NCBI RefSeq assembly: GCF_900215435.1
Contig: NZ_OCMY01000001.1
Span: forward strand, 2,542,001 to 2,606,000
Direction: 5' to 3'
DNA length: 64,000 nt
Origin: Candidatus Pantoea floridensis
GTDB taxonomy: Bacteria > Pseudomonadota > Gammaproteobacteria > Enterobacterales > Enterobacteriaceae
Shown: positions 1 to 9,073 of the stretch, one piece after another
Position numbering within the stretch: position 1 is the first letter of the stretch
Layout: each line of letters starts with the position of its first letter
Position numbers and translations under genes: made by a program
Notes under the pieces: generated by a model
The model's database searches: none
What the model was told of the DNA's origin: nothing
The model's input: only the letters and a program-made list of their open reading frames with translations

Positions 1-184
1 AGCTGAAGATGCGTACCTGCATCATGGTGGTGGCATTGCCGCGATTCTCCAGCCACAGTTCGCTGGCTTTTTCTTCGGGATCAATGGCCGGATCGATGGG
101 CCAAACCATCAGTGAATTGGCTGCCTTCACCGCAGGTGTTAGTGCCACACATAACAAGAGTATCAGGGCGCGCAGGTTCATCAT
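1..184 (-). CDS. Periplasmic pilus chaperone of a Csu-type operon (partial, 5' end only)
   Basis: The first 61 codons of a minus-strand gene that runs off the left edge. The protein starts with a signal peptide (about residues 1-21, ending VKAA), followed by a segment typical of the N-terminal Ig fold of PapD-like chaperones (SLMVWPIDPAIDP, then ELWLENRGNATTMMQVRIF). Such chaperones hold pilin subunits in the periplasm for usher assembly. It follows two spore-coat-U domain pilins on the same strand, the order of Csu archaic pilus operons (pilins, chaperone, usher, tip adhesin). The start at 184 (or the next codon, 181) is chosen for AAGGA just upstream; an in-frame ATG at 199 is possible. The usher and tip adhesin would lie outside the window. 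Confidence 0.75.
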   Translation of the reverse strand, partial: MMNLRALILLLCVALTPAVKAANSLMVWPIDPAIDPEEKASELWLENRGNATTMMQVRIFS

Positions 185-209
185 TTTGTCATCCTTCATG
201 GTACTAACG

Positions 210-725
210 TCACCAACTCAGGGTGACAGTTAAGGTATCGGTATACGTCCCGGCGCGCGTCGGGCCGGGTAGCGTTAGCAGGCCATAAATAGGCAGCGTA
301 ATGTTATTGGCATTGCTGTAGCTCAGCGCAACGGCGCTGTTCACCGGAATCGCCGTGGTATGAGCGGCATTGCTGTACAAGCTATACGCCACGGTATTGG
401 TGTTGCTGGTGTGTTTGAGGTTGCGGGTCGCGGTGTAGTTGTTGCCGCCGTTGATGCTCATGCTGACAGCGGTGCCTGGCGTGCAGGCGAGCGTGATGGT
501 GGTGCTTTGCACATAGCTGGCGCTGACGCTGCTGGAGGACACGCCCGGTTGTGTGCCGAAATTAAGCGTGCCGAATACCCCGGTATTGGTACCGGATACG
601 ACACAACCTGCCACTACTGATGCTGAGACCTGAAAGGTTGCCGTCGGCAACCCCCAGGCGGAGACACTCCCTATCAGCAGGGCAAGGCCACCTGCACAGT
701 GCAGCCCACGCTGCACCACGGCCAC
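210..725 (-). CDS. Csu-type pilin, spore coat protein U domain
   Basis: A 171-residue secreted protein with an N-terminal hydrophobic signal (about residues 1-23, ending SVSAWG) and one spore-coat-U domain. Family hallmarks are visible: an early Cys in the VVAGCVVSG segment, the FGTLNFG strand, a second Cys before the central strands, and a C-terminal YTDTLTVTLSW strand typical of donor-strand-exchanged archaic pilins. It starts with GTG at 725 and lies 22 bases after the preceding pilin, so the two are co-transcribed. By analogy with Csu clusters it is a minor subunit of an adhesive pilus for abiotic surfaces; the exact subunit cannot be assigned without the rest of the operon. Confidence 0.8.
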   Translation of the reverse strand: MAVVQRGLHCAGGLALLIGSVSAWGLPTATFQVSASVVAGCVVSGTNTGVFGTLNFGTQPGVSSSSVSASYVQSTTITLACTPGTAVSMSINGGNNYTATRNLKHTSNTNTVAYSLYSNAAHTTAIPVNSAVALSYSNANNITLPIYGLLTLPGPTRAGTYTDTLTVTLSW

Positions 726-747
726 CCTGAGAACCCTTACGCTTCTC

Positions 748-1317
748 TCAGTAATTCACCGCCACGTTAATCGTGTCCGTATAGGTACCAGCTGGGATCA
801 GCGGGTTAAAGCCACCTCCCACCACGCGACCATAAATGGCGTAGTTGGTACCCAACGTCGGGTCGGTAGTGCCGCTGGGGGCGATATTGGTGTTATTGGC
901 GATAGCGGTGGTAAATGCGGCATCGCTATACAGCGTATAGGCAATGCCCTGCGTATTGTTGGAGCCGAGAATCAGGTAGCGTGGCTGGCCACTCACCGTG
1001 CCGTAAATGGTCGCCGGTGCGGCGTTACTGCTGGTGACCTGTACGTTGAAGGTTTGCCCGGTGGTACAGCGAACGAATATGCCGTTGCCAGATGCGCCAA
1101 CCAACGTCGCGTTCAATGTATCGAAGGTGGCTGCGCTGCTACCGAAGTTCAGGGTACCGAAGTTAACCCCGGTCGTTGCAGACTGACCATTCACTAAACA
1201 ACCGGTGGTAAGCGTCAATGTGGCATTGATGGTTCCCGTTGTGGTGGCGGCAAAAACAGCGGTGGGAGCAAGGGCGGCGCTTAGGCTAGAAGCCACAAGA
1301 AAAAGCTTGAGTTTCAT
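748..1317 (-). CDS. Csu-type major pilin candidate, spore coat protein U domain
   Basis: A 189-residue secreted protein, first gene of the Csu-type operon. It has a clear signal peptide (MKLKLFLVASSLSAAL... ending AVFA) and a spore-coat-U domain with the Cys in LTTGCLVNG, the FGTLNFG strand, a second Cys in FVRCTTG and a C-terminal GTYTDTINVAVNY strand. The start at 1317 is preferred over the ATG at 1323 because AAGGA lies about 7 bases before 1317. First position and size suggest the main shaft subunit (inference). The operon reads away from the cyclic-di-GMP genes that begin at 1866. Confidence 0.8.
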   Translation of the reverse strand: MKLKLFLVASSLSAALAPTAVFAATTTGTINATLTLTTGCLVNGQSATTGVNFGTLNFGSSAATFDTLNATLVGASGNGIFVRCTTGQTFNVQVTSSNAAPATIYGTVSGQPRYLILGSNNTQGIAYTLYSDAAFTTAIANNTNIAPSGTTDPTLGTNYAIYGRVVGGGFNPLIPAGTYTDTINVAVNY

Positions 1318-1865
1318 AATCATTCCTTACTGATTATCCAAGGTCAGTGCTTTTTCACCTGGTCATTCATTTATGAAAATACATCCGAAATCAAACAAGA
1401 GCCGCATTTGGCCCGACAGCGTAAGCGCCTACCACCTAAGAAAATTCCTGGATGGTGCATTAATGATTTATATCAGTTTTCTTTACTATAGATCAGCAAA
1501 TCTGGCCTTGTGCACCCAGGGTTCATTTTTTCCCTAATCAATTGACGTTTTTCGCCGATAACTCAGTAATAACAAGGGGTGGCGGCCAGTTAAAAAAACT
1601 AAACAGCCGGCGATTTCCCCCTCTATCACGCGCGTCGGTTCAATGCTATGTTCGTGCATTAATCAGATATTATTAATTTTCCACCCGATGACTGATGATG
1701 AAAATAAAAATAAATAGCATGAGAGTTCCAGTTTTTACTGGACCTGGCATTCTCACTGTTTCGCCGCTAATGGTCATTATTCGCCCGTAATCGGCGCTTT
1801 ATCTTCCTTGTTTTTATTTGATGACACCAAACCTGCTCCGTAGCAGGTTGAGTTTAGGAGCGCAC
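1318..1865. other. Intergenic region between divergent Csu operon and MHYT-GGDEF-EAL gene
   Basis: About 550 bases without a convincing gene. It must hold the divergent promoters of the pilus operon and the first cyclic-di-GMP gene. A TTGACG at 1542-1547 has only a weak -10 partner (AGTAAT at 1565-1570), so no promoter is called. The stretch is AT-rich in its second half. Confidence 0.5.
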
Positions 1866-3950
1866 ATGCTGTTGGTTACCTGGGATAGCGTTCTGGTTTC
1901 CGTTTCACTGATTGTGGCCTTCATCGCCGCCTTTACCGCATTAGATACGGCAGGCCGCGTCGCCGTATCCCGCGGTTGCCTGGCAAAACTGTGGTTAGTG
2001 GGCGGCGGCACCGCAATGGGCATTGGCATCTGGGCGATGCACTTTATTGGCATGCTGGCGATGATGATGCCGGTGACCATGCGCTATGACATCCCGCTCA
2101 CGGCACTCTCCTTACTGGTCGCTATTGCGACGTCTATCTTCGCGTTTGCCCAAAGCGTGCAGGGCAGTCACCTCACGCGCCGGCGCTTAATGCGCGGCAC
2201 GTTAATACTCGGTAGCGGCGTGATTGCCATGCACTACATCGGCATGAACGCTCTAATGATTGAGACGGCGATTAGGTGGAATATGCCGCTGGTGACGTTA
2301 TCCGTGGTGATTGCCTACGCGGCGTCCGGTGCCGCGCTGTGGCTGGCCTTTCATCTACGCCAGGGGGAAAGCCTGCTGATATTGCGTGTCTGTGCGGCGC
2401 TGGTGATGAGTATTGCCATTGCCGGCATGCATTACACCGGTATGGCCGCGGCGGACTACAGCCAGCCGATGATGATGCAGCATCACGGCGTCAGTGAAGA
2501 GGGGCTGGCGGTGTGGGTCACCATTATCACGCTGAGTATTCTTGGATTGACGCTGCTGATTTCAATGCTGGACGCTCAGCTGCGCGCGGCGCGTCTTGCA
2601 GCCAAATTGAAGCGCGCCAACAGCGAACTGCGCCAGCTTGCGCTGCATGACAACCTCACTGCGCTGCCGAACCGCGTGATGCTAGAGCAGCAGCTCACCA
2701 CACAGATCAAGCAGGCTACGCTGCAGGATGAAACCTTCGCACTGATGTTTATGGACCTCGACGGGTTTAAAGCGGTCAACGATACCTGGGGCCATCATGT
2801 GGGGGATCGCTTGCTGATTGCGGTGGCCGATCGCTTGCAGGCGGAAGTCAGTGAAGATATTTTGCTGGCGCGTTTAGGCGGCGATGAATTTGTGCTGCTG
2901 TGCCCGCAGTACGCTGTTCATCAGGCGACAAATCTGGCGCAGCAGCTGGTGCAAGCCATTGATGTCCCCTTTGAGTTAGATCGTTATTCGCTGCGTGTTT
3001 CGCTCAGCATCGGCATTGTCATCTTCCCGCAGCACGGGCGCAGCCAGCAGGAGATGATGTTCAACGCCGATTCCGCCATGTATCACACCAAGCACAGCGG
3101 GCGTAACGGCTGGTGCCTGTTTGAACCGGCCATGAGTGCTGTTGCTCAGCATCAGCTGGCGCTCGCCAACGATCTGTGGAATGCCCTGGAATACCAGGAA
3201 ATGCGTCTGTTCTATCAACCTAAATTTCGCGCCGGAGGCACGGTGCTGATGGGGTTTGAGGCGTTGCTGCGCTGGCAGCATCCGCGTCGTGGGCTGCTGA
3301 TGCCGGACATGTTTCTGGCGCGAGCCGAGAAAACCGGCCAGATTGTGGCGCTGGGTAATTGGGTGATCAACGAAGCCTGCCGCCAGCTAAAACAGTGGCG
3401 CGATGAAGGCAACGGCGACTGGAGCGTATCGGTCAATCTCTCGGCGCTGCAATTCCAACAGCGCGATCTGATTGAAAGCCTGCACCAGGCGCTGCAGCGT
3501 CATCAGATCCCCGACGGGGCGCTGATGCTGGAAATTACTGAAAATATCGCCATGCGCAATCCGCAGTTTAGCCAGCAGCGCATTGCCGAGTTGCATCGGC
3601 TAGGGGTGAAAGTGGCTATCGATAATTTTGGCATCGGCTATGCCAATCTGCTGCATCTGAAACATCTGGAAGCGAGCGAGCTGAAAATCGATCGCGCCTT
3701 TATTAATAGTTTGCGCGCGGATAGCGAAGACGCCACGGTGGTCAGCGCGATGCTCACGCTGGCTCGCTCGCTGAACCTGCGCATGGTGGCAGAAGGCGTT
3801 GAAACGGAAGAGCAGCAGCGCTTATTAACCGGTTTAGGCTTCGATACCTTACAGGGCTATCTGCTGGGTAAACCGACTCCGGCGGAGCGCATCGGGGAGT
3901 TTACCGCTGCGCTGGCATTTACGGATAACGTCGTGTCCTCTGGCGCGTAA
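1866..3950 (+). CDS. MHYT-GGDEF-EAL membrane cyclic-di-GMP protein, copy 1 (EAL site altered)
   Basis: A 694-residue protein. Residues about 1-240 form a seven-helix MHYT sensor with three motifs (WAMHFIGM, AMHYIGMNA, GMHYTGMAA) thought to bind a metal or diatomic gas. A GGDEF domain follows (about 265-430, motif intact near residue 338), then an EAL domain (about 440-690, FEALLRW intact). The GGDEF domain lacks the RxxD inhibitory site. In the EAL domain the usual DDFGTGYSS reads DNFGIGYAN, so the second metal-binding Asp is Asn587. The other catalytic positions (VNLS, EITE, LKID, AEGVE) are kept. Start 1866 is chosen for AGGAG at 1855-1859 and alignment with the neighbouring paralogue. Phosphodiesterase activity is therefore doubtful; cyclase activity is possible. 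Confidence 0.93.
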   Translation: MLLVTWDSVLVSVSLIVAFIAAFTALDTAGRVAVSRGCLAKLWLVGGGTAMGIGIWAMHFIGMLAMMMPVTMRYDIPLTALSLLVAIATSIFAFAQSVQGSHLTRRRLMRGTLILGSGVIAMHYIGMNALMIETAIRWNMPLVTLSVVIAYAASGAALWLAFHLRQGESLLILRVCAALVMSIAIAGMHYTGMAAADYSQPMMMQHHGVSEEGLAVWVTIITLSILGLTLLISMLDAQLRAARLAAKLKRANSELRQLALHDNLTALPNRVMLEQQLTTQIKQATLQDETFALMFMDLDGFKAVNDTWGHHVGDRLLIAVADRLQAEVSEDILLARLGGDEFVLLCPQYAVHQATNLAQQLVQAIDVPFELDRYSLRVSLSIGIVIFPQHGRSQQEMMFNADSAMYHTKHSGRNGWCLFEPAMSAVAQHQLALANDLWNALEYQEMRLFYQPKFRAGGTVLMGFEALLRWQHPRRGLLMPDMFLARAEKTGQIVALGNWVINEACRQLKQWRDEGNGDWSVSVNLSALQFQQRDLIESLHQALQRHQIPDGALMLEITENIAMRNPQFSQQRIAELHRLGVKVAIDNFGIGYANLLHLKHLEASELKIDRAFINSLRADSEDATVVSAMLTLARSLNLRMVAEGVETEEQQRLLTGLGFDTLQGYLLGKPTPAERIGEFTAALAFTDNVVSSGA

Positions 3951-4109
3951 TAATCATTTTTTGTGTTCTTCCGCATTGGAAGGTTTCATCGTTCATCGGC
4001 TCAGATCGGCAGGATAACTGCCGATAATTCCTACAATAAAACCAATAGATTTCACTCTTTTTAACCACACCACAGCTGACTTAAAACGGCTTCAACTTAG
4101 GAAATCACT

Positions 4110-6200
4110 ATGTTAGTGACTTCGTATGACTCATTTACCGTCATCGTTTCGATTTTGGTAGCGATGCTGGCCTCGTTTACTGCGCTTGATATGGCAGGAC
4201 GCGTGGCTTCCTCAACTGGCAAGGTGGCGCTGGTTTGGTTGCTTGGCGGTGGATTCGCCATGGGCGTCGGCGTCTGGGCAATGCACTTCATCGGCATGTT
4301 GTCGATGAGCCTCGATATGGTGATGAGCTACGATCCCCTGCTCACCGTCGCCTCAATGGTGGTGGCGGTGCTGGCCTCGATTTTTGCCCTGTGGCTGGCT
4401 TGTGCGACGAAGGAACTTCCCTGGACACGATTAATTGGCGGGGCACTGGTGCTGGGTTCCGGGGTCGTTGCCATGCACTACACCGGCATGGCGGCGCTGA
4501 TGTTTGCACCGGGTATTAGCTGGAACTGGGGCTGGGTAGCCGCGTCGGTGGCCATCGCCATGGTCGCCTCCTGCGCGGCGCTGTGGCTGGCGTTTCACCT
4601 GCGCGAAGGACATGGCCGCGTGACGCTGCTGCGGCTCGGGGCATCGGTGGTGATGGGCTGTGCCATTGCAGGTATGCACTATACCGGCATGGCCGCCGCC
4701 AACTTTCCGATGCACAGCCACGCCACGCACATGGGCGTAAACAGTAACTGGTTGGCAATTGTGGTCACGGTGGTGACGCTGGCGATCCTTGGCATTACCT
4801 TGCTGGTATCGATGCTGGATGCCCGCATGCAGGCGCGCACCTCAATTCTGGCGCAATCACTGGCCGAAGCTAACCGCGAGCTGGCCCAGCTGGCCTTGCA
4901 CGACAACCTGACGCGCTTGCCCAACCGTATTCTTTTGGAAGATCGCCTTGAACAAGCCATCAATAAAGCGAACCGCGAGAAATCACAGTTTGCGCTGATG
5001 TTTATGGATCTGGATGGCTTCAAGGCAGTCAATGACGCCTTTGGCCATCACGTTGGTGATAATCTGCTGATTGGCGTCACCGAGCGTATGACCGACCAGA
5101 TGAAAGGGCACTACACGCTGGCGCGGATGGGCGGCGACGAATTTGTGCTGCTGCTGGAAATTGATGATCCGAACGATGCGGCGGCGGTAGCGGATACGCT
5201 GGTGAAGGCCATCGATCGCCCGTTTGACATCTCGCGCTATGAGCTGGTGGTGTCACTGAGTATTGGCATTGCCGTTTATCCGGGGGATGGCAAAGACGAC
5301 CGCGAGCTGATGTTTAATGCCGATGCCGCCATGTATCACACTAAAAATAATGGCCGCAACGGTTACACCTTCTTCCAGCAGTCGATGAACACCCTGGCGC
5401 AGTCGCAGCTGCAGCTGAACAACGATCTGTGGCAAGCGCTGGATAATCAGGAACTGCGGCTGTTTTACCAACCTAAATACTGCGCACCGAGCGGACCGAT
5501 CCTCGGCTTTGAAGCGCTGCTGCGCTGGCAACATCCTACGCGTGGCCTGCTGGCCCCGGATACCTTCCTGCCGATGGCGGAAAAAACCGGCATGATTGTG
5601 AACATTGGCAACTGGGTCATTAACGAAGCCTGTCGCCAGCTGCGCACATGGCATCTGCAGGGGCATCCGCATTGGTCCGTAGCGGTGAACCTGTCGGCGC
5701 TCCAGTTTGAGCAGAGCAATCTGGTGGAAACCGTGACCGAAGCGCTGGATAAGCACCAAATCCCGGCGGAGCTTTTAACGCTTGAGGTGACTGAAACCAC
5801 GGCGATGCGCGATCCTGAAGTGAGCGTACGCATTCTGACCGAGCTCACCAATATGGGCGTCAAAGCCTCGATTGACGATTTCGGTACCGGCTACTCGAGT
5901 TTGTTGTATCTCAAGCGTTTACCGGCGAGTGAACTGAAGATCGACCGCGCTTTCGTCAATGAACTTCAGGCGCAGTCTGAAGATGCCACTATTGTTTCCG
6001 CCATCGTTGCCTTAGCGCAGTCGCTGCATCTAAAGGTGGTGGCCGAAGGGGTAGAAACCCAGGATCAGCAGGCGTTTCTTACCGGCTTGGGTTGCGATAC
6101 CTTGCAGGGCTATTTGTTGGGCAAACCGGTCCCGCCAGAACGCATTGGCGAACTGCCGAATTTCTATGCAGAAGCGTTAGAGCTGGAGCGCGTCACTTAG
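4110..6200 (+). CDS. MHYT-GGDEF-EAL membrane cyclic-di-GMP protein, copy 2
   Basis: A 696-residue paralogue of the preceding gene, 159 bases downstream on the same strand. Residues about 1-240 carry the seven-helix MHYT sensor (WAMHFIGM, AMHYTGMAA, GMHYTGMAA). The GGDEF domain (LARMGGDEF) is intact but has no RxxD site, and the EAL domain has all expected catalytic motifs: FEALLRW, VNLSALQF, EVTE, IDDFGTGYSS, LKID, AEGVET. It could thus make and degrade cyclic-di-GMP, with phosphodiesterase the safer prediction. TTAGGA lies just before the ATG. The gap between the two copies shows no strong terminator, so co-transcription is possible. The pair looks like a tandem duplication followed by divergence. 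Confidence 0.94.
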   Translation: MLVTSYDSFTVIVSILVAMLASFTALDMAGRVASSTGKVALVWLLGGGFAMGVGVWAMHFIGMLSMSLDMVMSYDPLLTVASMVVAVLASIFALWLACATKELPWTRLIGGALVLGSGVVAMHYTGMAALMFAPGISWNWGWVAASVAIAMVASCAALWLAFHLREGHGRVTLLRLGASVVMGCAIAGMHYTGMAAANFPMHSHATHMGVNSNWLAIVVTVVTLAILGITLLVSMLDARMQARTSILAQSLAEANRELAQLALHDNLTRLPNRILLEDRLEQAINKANREKSQFALMFMDLDGFKAVNDAFGHHVGDNLLIGVTERMTDQMKGHYTLARMGGDEFVLLLEIDDPNDAAAVADTLVKAIDRPFDISRYELVVSLSIGIAVYPGDGKDDRELMFNADAAMYHTKNNGRNGYTFFQQSMNTLAQSQLQLNNDLWQALDNQELRLFYQPKYCAPSGPILGFEALLRWQHPTRGLLAPDTFLPMAEKTGMIVNIGNWVINEACRQLRTWHLQGHPHWSVAVNLSALQFEQSNLVETVTEALDKHQIPAELLTLEVTETTAMRDPEVSVRILTELTNMGVKASIDDFGTGYSSLLYLKRLPASELKIDRAFVNELQAQSEDATIVSAIVALAQSLHLKVVAEGVETQDQQAFLTGLGCDTLQGYLLGKPVPPERIGELPNFYAEALELERVT

Positions 6201-6221
6201 CCAGCACGTTGTCTCTCCGAT

Positions 6222-6264
6222 TCCTTCCCTCTCCCGCTTGCGGGAGAGGCATAGGGTGAGGGAA
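6222..6264. repeat. REP-like palindrome
   Basis: CCCTCTCCC, CGCTTGCG and GGGAGAGG form a hairpin, followed by the tail TAGGGTGAGGGAAA. The same sequence recurs at 62391-62573. It sits between the copy-2 cyclic-di-GMP gene and ydcR and may act as a transcription or mRNA-stability element. Confidence 0.75.
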
Positions 6265-6297
6265 ACTAGCCGCCAAATCCTCTACATGGGAGTTCGG

Positions 6298-7710
6298 GTG
6301 GCGAAATATCAGCAGTTGGTGGAACAGCTTCGCACGCAAATCGAGGCACGTATCTGGCCACCGGGTGAAAAACTGCCGTCGCTACGCCAGCAGGCTGAGC
6401 AGAGCGGGCTGAGCCTGATGACGGTGATGCACGCGTATGAGGTGCTGGAAAGCCAGGGCTGGATTGTGTCGAAGCCGCAATCGGGCTATTACGTGGCGCC
6501 GCGCGCCGCAGAAAGTCGTCCCCGTCTGCCCACCCGTGAAGTGGCGAAAACCGACCAAGCGGATACCAACAGCTTTGTGTTTGACGTGCTGCAGGCCACG
6601 CGTAATCCCGCCATCATGCCGTTTGGCTCTGCTTTTCCCGATCCTGAACTGTTCCCCCAGCGCCAGTTGATGCGCTCGTTGGTGAAAGTCTCCCATAATC
6701 TGAAGCCCACGGATGCGCTGAATAACTTGCCGCCGGGCAATGAAGCGCTGCGTAAAATTCTGGCTCAGCGCTATGCGCAACAGGGCATTACGCTATCGCC
6801 GGATGATATCGTCATCACCAACGGCGCGATGGAAGCGCTCAATCTGAGCCTGCAAGCCGTTACCGAACCCGGTGATTGGGTCATCCTCGAGAATCCCTCC
6901 TTTTATGGCGCTTTGCAGGCCATTGAACGCCTCAAGCTGAACGCCATTGCCATCGCCAGTGATGTTGAACACGGCATGGATCTGGCTGAGCTGGAGCAGG
7001 CGCTGCAGCGCTGGCCGGTGAAAGCCTGCTGGTTAATGACCAACCGGCAAAACCCACTCGGTTTCACCCTGAGCGCAGAGCGTAAACAGCAGCTGGTGGC
7101 TCTGCTGGCGCGCTATAACGTGGCAATGATCGAAGACGATGTGTATAGCGATTTGTATGAGGGACAAGATAAGCCGCTGCCGGCCAAAGCCTTTGATCGT
7201 GAGGGCAACGTGCTGCACTGCGGCAGCTTCTCGAAAAATCTGGTGGCGGGATTTCGCGTCGGTTGGGTAGCCGCTGGTCGGCATGCGCAGCGCGTGCAGC
7301 GTATTCAGCTGATGAGCACGTTATCGACCAGTGCACCAATGCAGCTGGCGTTAGCCGATTTTCTCAGCACGCGTAGCTACGATGCGCATTTGAAGAAGCT
7401 GCGTCAGACGCTGGCAAAACGTAAACAGCTGGCGCAACAGGCGCTGCGACGGGTATTGCCGGAAGCGGCAAGGATTAGCGATACGCCGGGCGGCTATTTT
7501 CTCTGGGTAACGCTGCCCGCGCAGATTAACACCACGCAGCTGTATCATCTGGCGCTACAGGAGGGGATCAGTATTGCTCCCGGCCAGCTGTTTTCCAGCA
7601 GCGAGGGCTTTAGCCACTGTTTTCGCTTTAACACCGCCTGGCCGTGGGATGCACGTGCCGAGGCGGCGGTAGAAACACTGGGCAAATTGATAGCTGGATT
7701 ACATCGTTAA
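6298..7710 (+). CDS. ydcR: MocR/GntR-type PLP-dependent regulator YdcR
   Basis: A 470-residue protein collinear with E. coli YdcR (KYQQL at the start, SGYYVAP, NLPPGN, QNPLGFTL, LMSTLSTS, FRFNTAW). Residues about 1-75 are a GntR winged helix-turn-helix for DNA binding. The rest is a fold-type I aminotransferase-like domain with the PLP lysine in SFSKNLVAGFR. MocR regulators use PLP or an amino-donor adduct as effector; the target of YdcR is not evident here. Start GTG 6298 is preferred because GGGAG lies 5 bases upstream and the protein then begins MAKYQQL like its relative; an in-frame ATG at 6286 is the alternative. The 3' end overlaps ylaC by 4 bases, tail to tail. Confidence 0.92.
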   Translation: MAKYQQLVEQLRTQIEARIWPPGEKLPSLRQQAEQSGLSLMTVMHAYEVLESQGWIVSKPQSGYYVAPRAAESRPRLPTREVAKTDQADTNSFVFDVLQATRNPAIMPFGSAFPDPELFPQRQLMRSLVKVSHNLKPTDALNNLPPGNEALRKILAQRYAQQGITLSPDDIVITNGAMEALNLSLQAVTEPGDWVILENPSFYGALQAIERLKLNAIAIASDVEHGMDLAELEQALQRWPVKACWLMTNRQNPLGFTLSAERKQQLVALLARYNVAMIEDDVYSDLYEGQDKPLPAKAFDREGNVLHCGSFSKNLVAGFRVGWVAAGRHAQRVQRIQLMSTLSTSAPMQLALADFLSTRSYDAHLKKLRQTLAKRKQLAQQALRRVLPEAARISDTPGGYFLWVTLPAQINTTQLYHLALQEGISIAPGQLFSSSEGFSHCFRFNTAWPWDARAEAAVETLGKLIAGLHR

Positions 7711-8189
7711 ACCAGGGCTGCCTGCTGGTGGCCCCAGGTCAGATAATAAACGTCGTAGAAATCCACTTCGCCCTTCTGCTTCATCAATCGATCGATGCCG
7801 CTGCGCACGCGATCCGGCGTCTGCGGATTCTCAAGAATTTTGTCCAGCGCCTGCTGGGAAACCGGCTGCACGTAATACCATTCGCCGTTATAGCAAACGC
7901 GCAAATCCAGCGTATCGATATCTTCGAAGCGATATTTTGGATTGATATCCATCAGCATCAATACACTCATCACCAGCACAAACACAGTGGCAAACCAAAA
8001 GGCGGGCCAGCCGAGCATGTCGGTTGAGAAGATCAGCGCCACGCACAGCGCGTAGCACAGGTACATAATGGCCCAGAGTCCCGGATGGGTTTTCAGGAAG
8101 GAAAAGCTAAAGCGCGGCAAATTATCGCGCCGTCCCTCACGGTTCAGCGTGGCGATTTCGTCGAGCAGGATTTGTTTGATCGCGTCCAT
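7707..8189 (-). CDS. ylaC: YlaC family inner membrane protein
   Basis: A 160-residue protein matching the YlaC family throughout: RDNLPRFSFSFLKTHPGL, then two hydrophobic helices (about 38-60 and 62-82), then the signature YRFEDIDTLDLRVCYNGEWY and a soluble tail ending in KGEVDFYDVYYL. E. coli YlaC is of similar length (about 156). The function is unknown; the topology suggests two membrane helices with both ends in the cytoplasm (inference). It is a single gene, convergent with ydcR, with AGAGGTGAAC just before its ATG. Confidence 0.92.
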   Translation of the reverse strand: MDAIKQILLDEIATLNREGRRDNLPRFSFSFLKTHPGLWAIMYLCYALCVALIFSTDMLGWPAFWFATVFVLVMSVLMLMDINPKYRFEDIDTLDLRVCYNGEWYYVQPVSQQALDKILENPQTPDRVRSGIDRLMKQKGEVDFYDVYYLTWGHQQAALV

Positions 8190-9073
8190 TGTTCACCTCT
8201 AATTATTACTACCTGCCAGTAAAGCACATAACAGTGAAGCGAATTAGTGACAGATTTACGGTGTTTTTTTATAACAGTTGTTGAAGGGGCGGCTGGTTCT
8301 GCACGTTGACCTTATAGCGCAATAGGCGCCGACGCGCGGTGAGAGGGTTTGGTTACAGAGGATATGTTCAGAGCAACGCTGTTTTATCGACGCGTGGGAA
8401 ATAGTGGATCTCCATCACATCAGCGTGCATCACCTCAATTAACCACGCTACCTGCTCGATCCGGCTATTACCTGCTGAGCAGTATGCGCTATTAAGGTGG
8501 GTGTTTAGGTTACCGATTACTTCATTCATGAAAATAGAAACAATTCTCAATATTACAAAAAATGGTGAAAATTAATGATTTATTGTTTTTTTAACGGTGT
8601 TAATTATTAATTAATTTATTCAAATTATTGATTTTGCTTGATTAATATTTTAATTCATTAAACCTTATAGCTAAGAATATTCTGATGCGTATACTCATCG
8701 CCATTAAAGGTAACGGTGGCTATTAGTTATCAATAGCGGCTGATGCGGAGTCCGTATTAATAGCGTTAAGTATGGCTGTTATCTTTTTAACTCGCATGCA
8801 TTGGCATACGTAATAAGACAACGCTTTTATTAATAAAGGCGCGATTTTTAATCGGCGTTCAGGACGTTTTTTATTATGAGTATCGGTGGGGCAATACAGA
8901 AAAATAATGATGGTCGCTTTATTTCTCAGGCGGGTTTCCCTATGAATCTGCCTGAGAAATATATCCATCAGCATGTATTGATTATATCGACTCCGGATAC
9001 AGTGAAATCTCCGTCAAATCGCTATCAGTCGTTCAAGTCCGTCGCCAGACGGGTTTTGTCGTGAGGAGATTTC
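8190..9073. other. Long AT-rich intergenic region upstream of the sigma factor gene
   Basis: Almost 900 bases with no gene I can support. From about 8540 to 8870 it is strongly AT-rich, as in DNA silenced by H-NS or acquired recently (inference). Two short frames exist, 8368-8529 (minus) and 8876-9064 (plus); neither has a clear ribosome binding site or recognisable motif. The regulatory region of the FliA-like gene must lie here. Confidence 0.5.

Noticed and set aside
8368..8550. Small minus-strand frame of 53-60 codons before the AT-rich gap
   Set aside because: No ribosome binding site, no recognisable motif and no conserved neighbour; it cannot be told from chance.
8876..9064. A 62-codon plus-strand frame just before the sigma factor gene
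   Set aside because: No Shine-Dalgarno sequence and low-complexity composition; more likely untranslated leader of the sigma factor gene.
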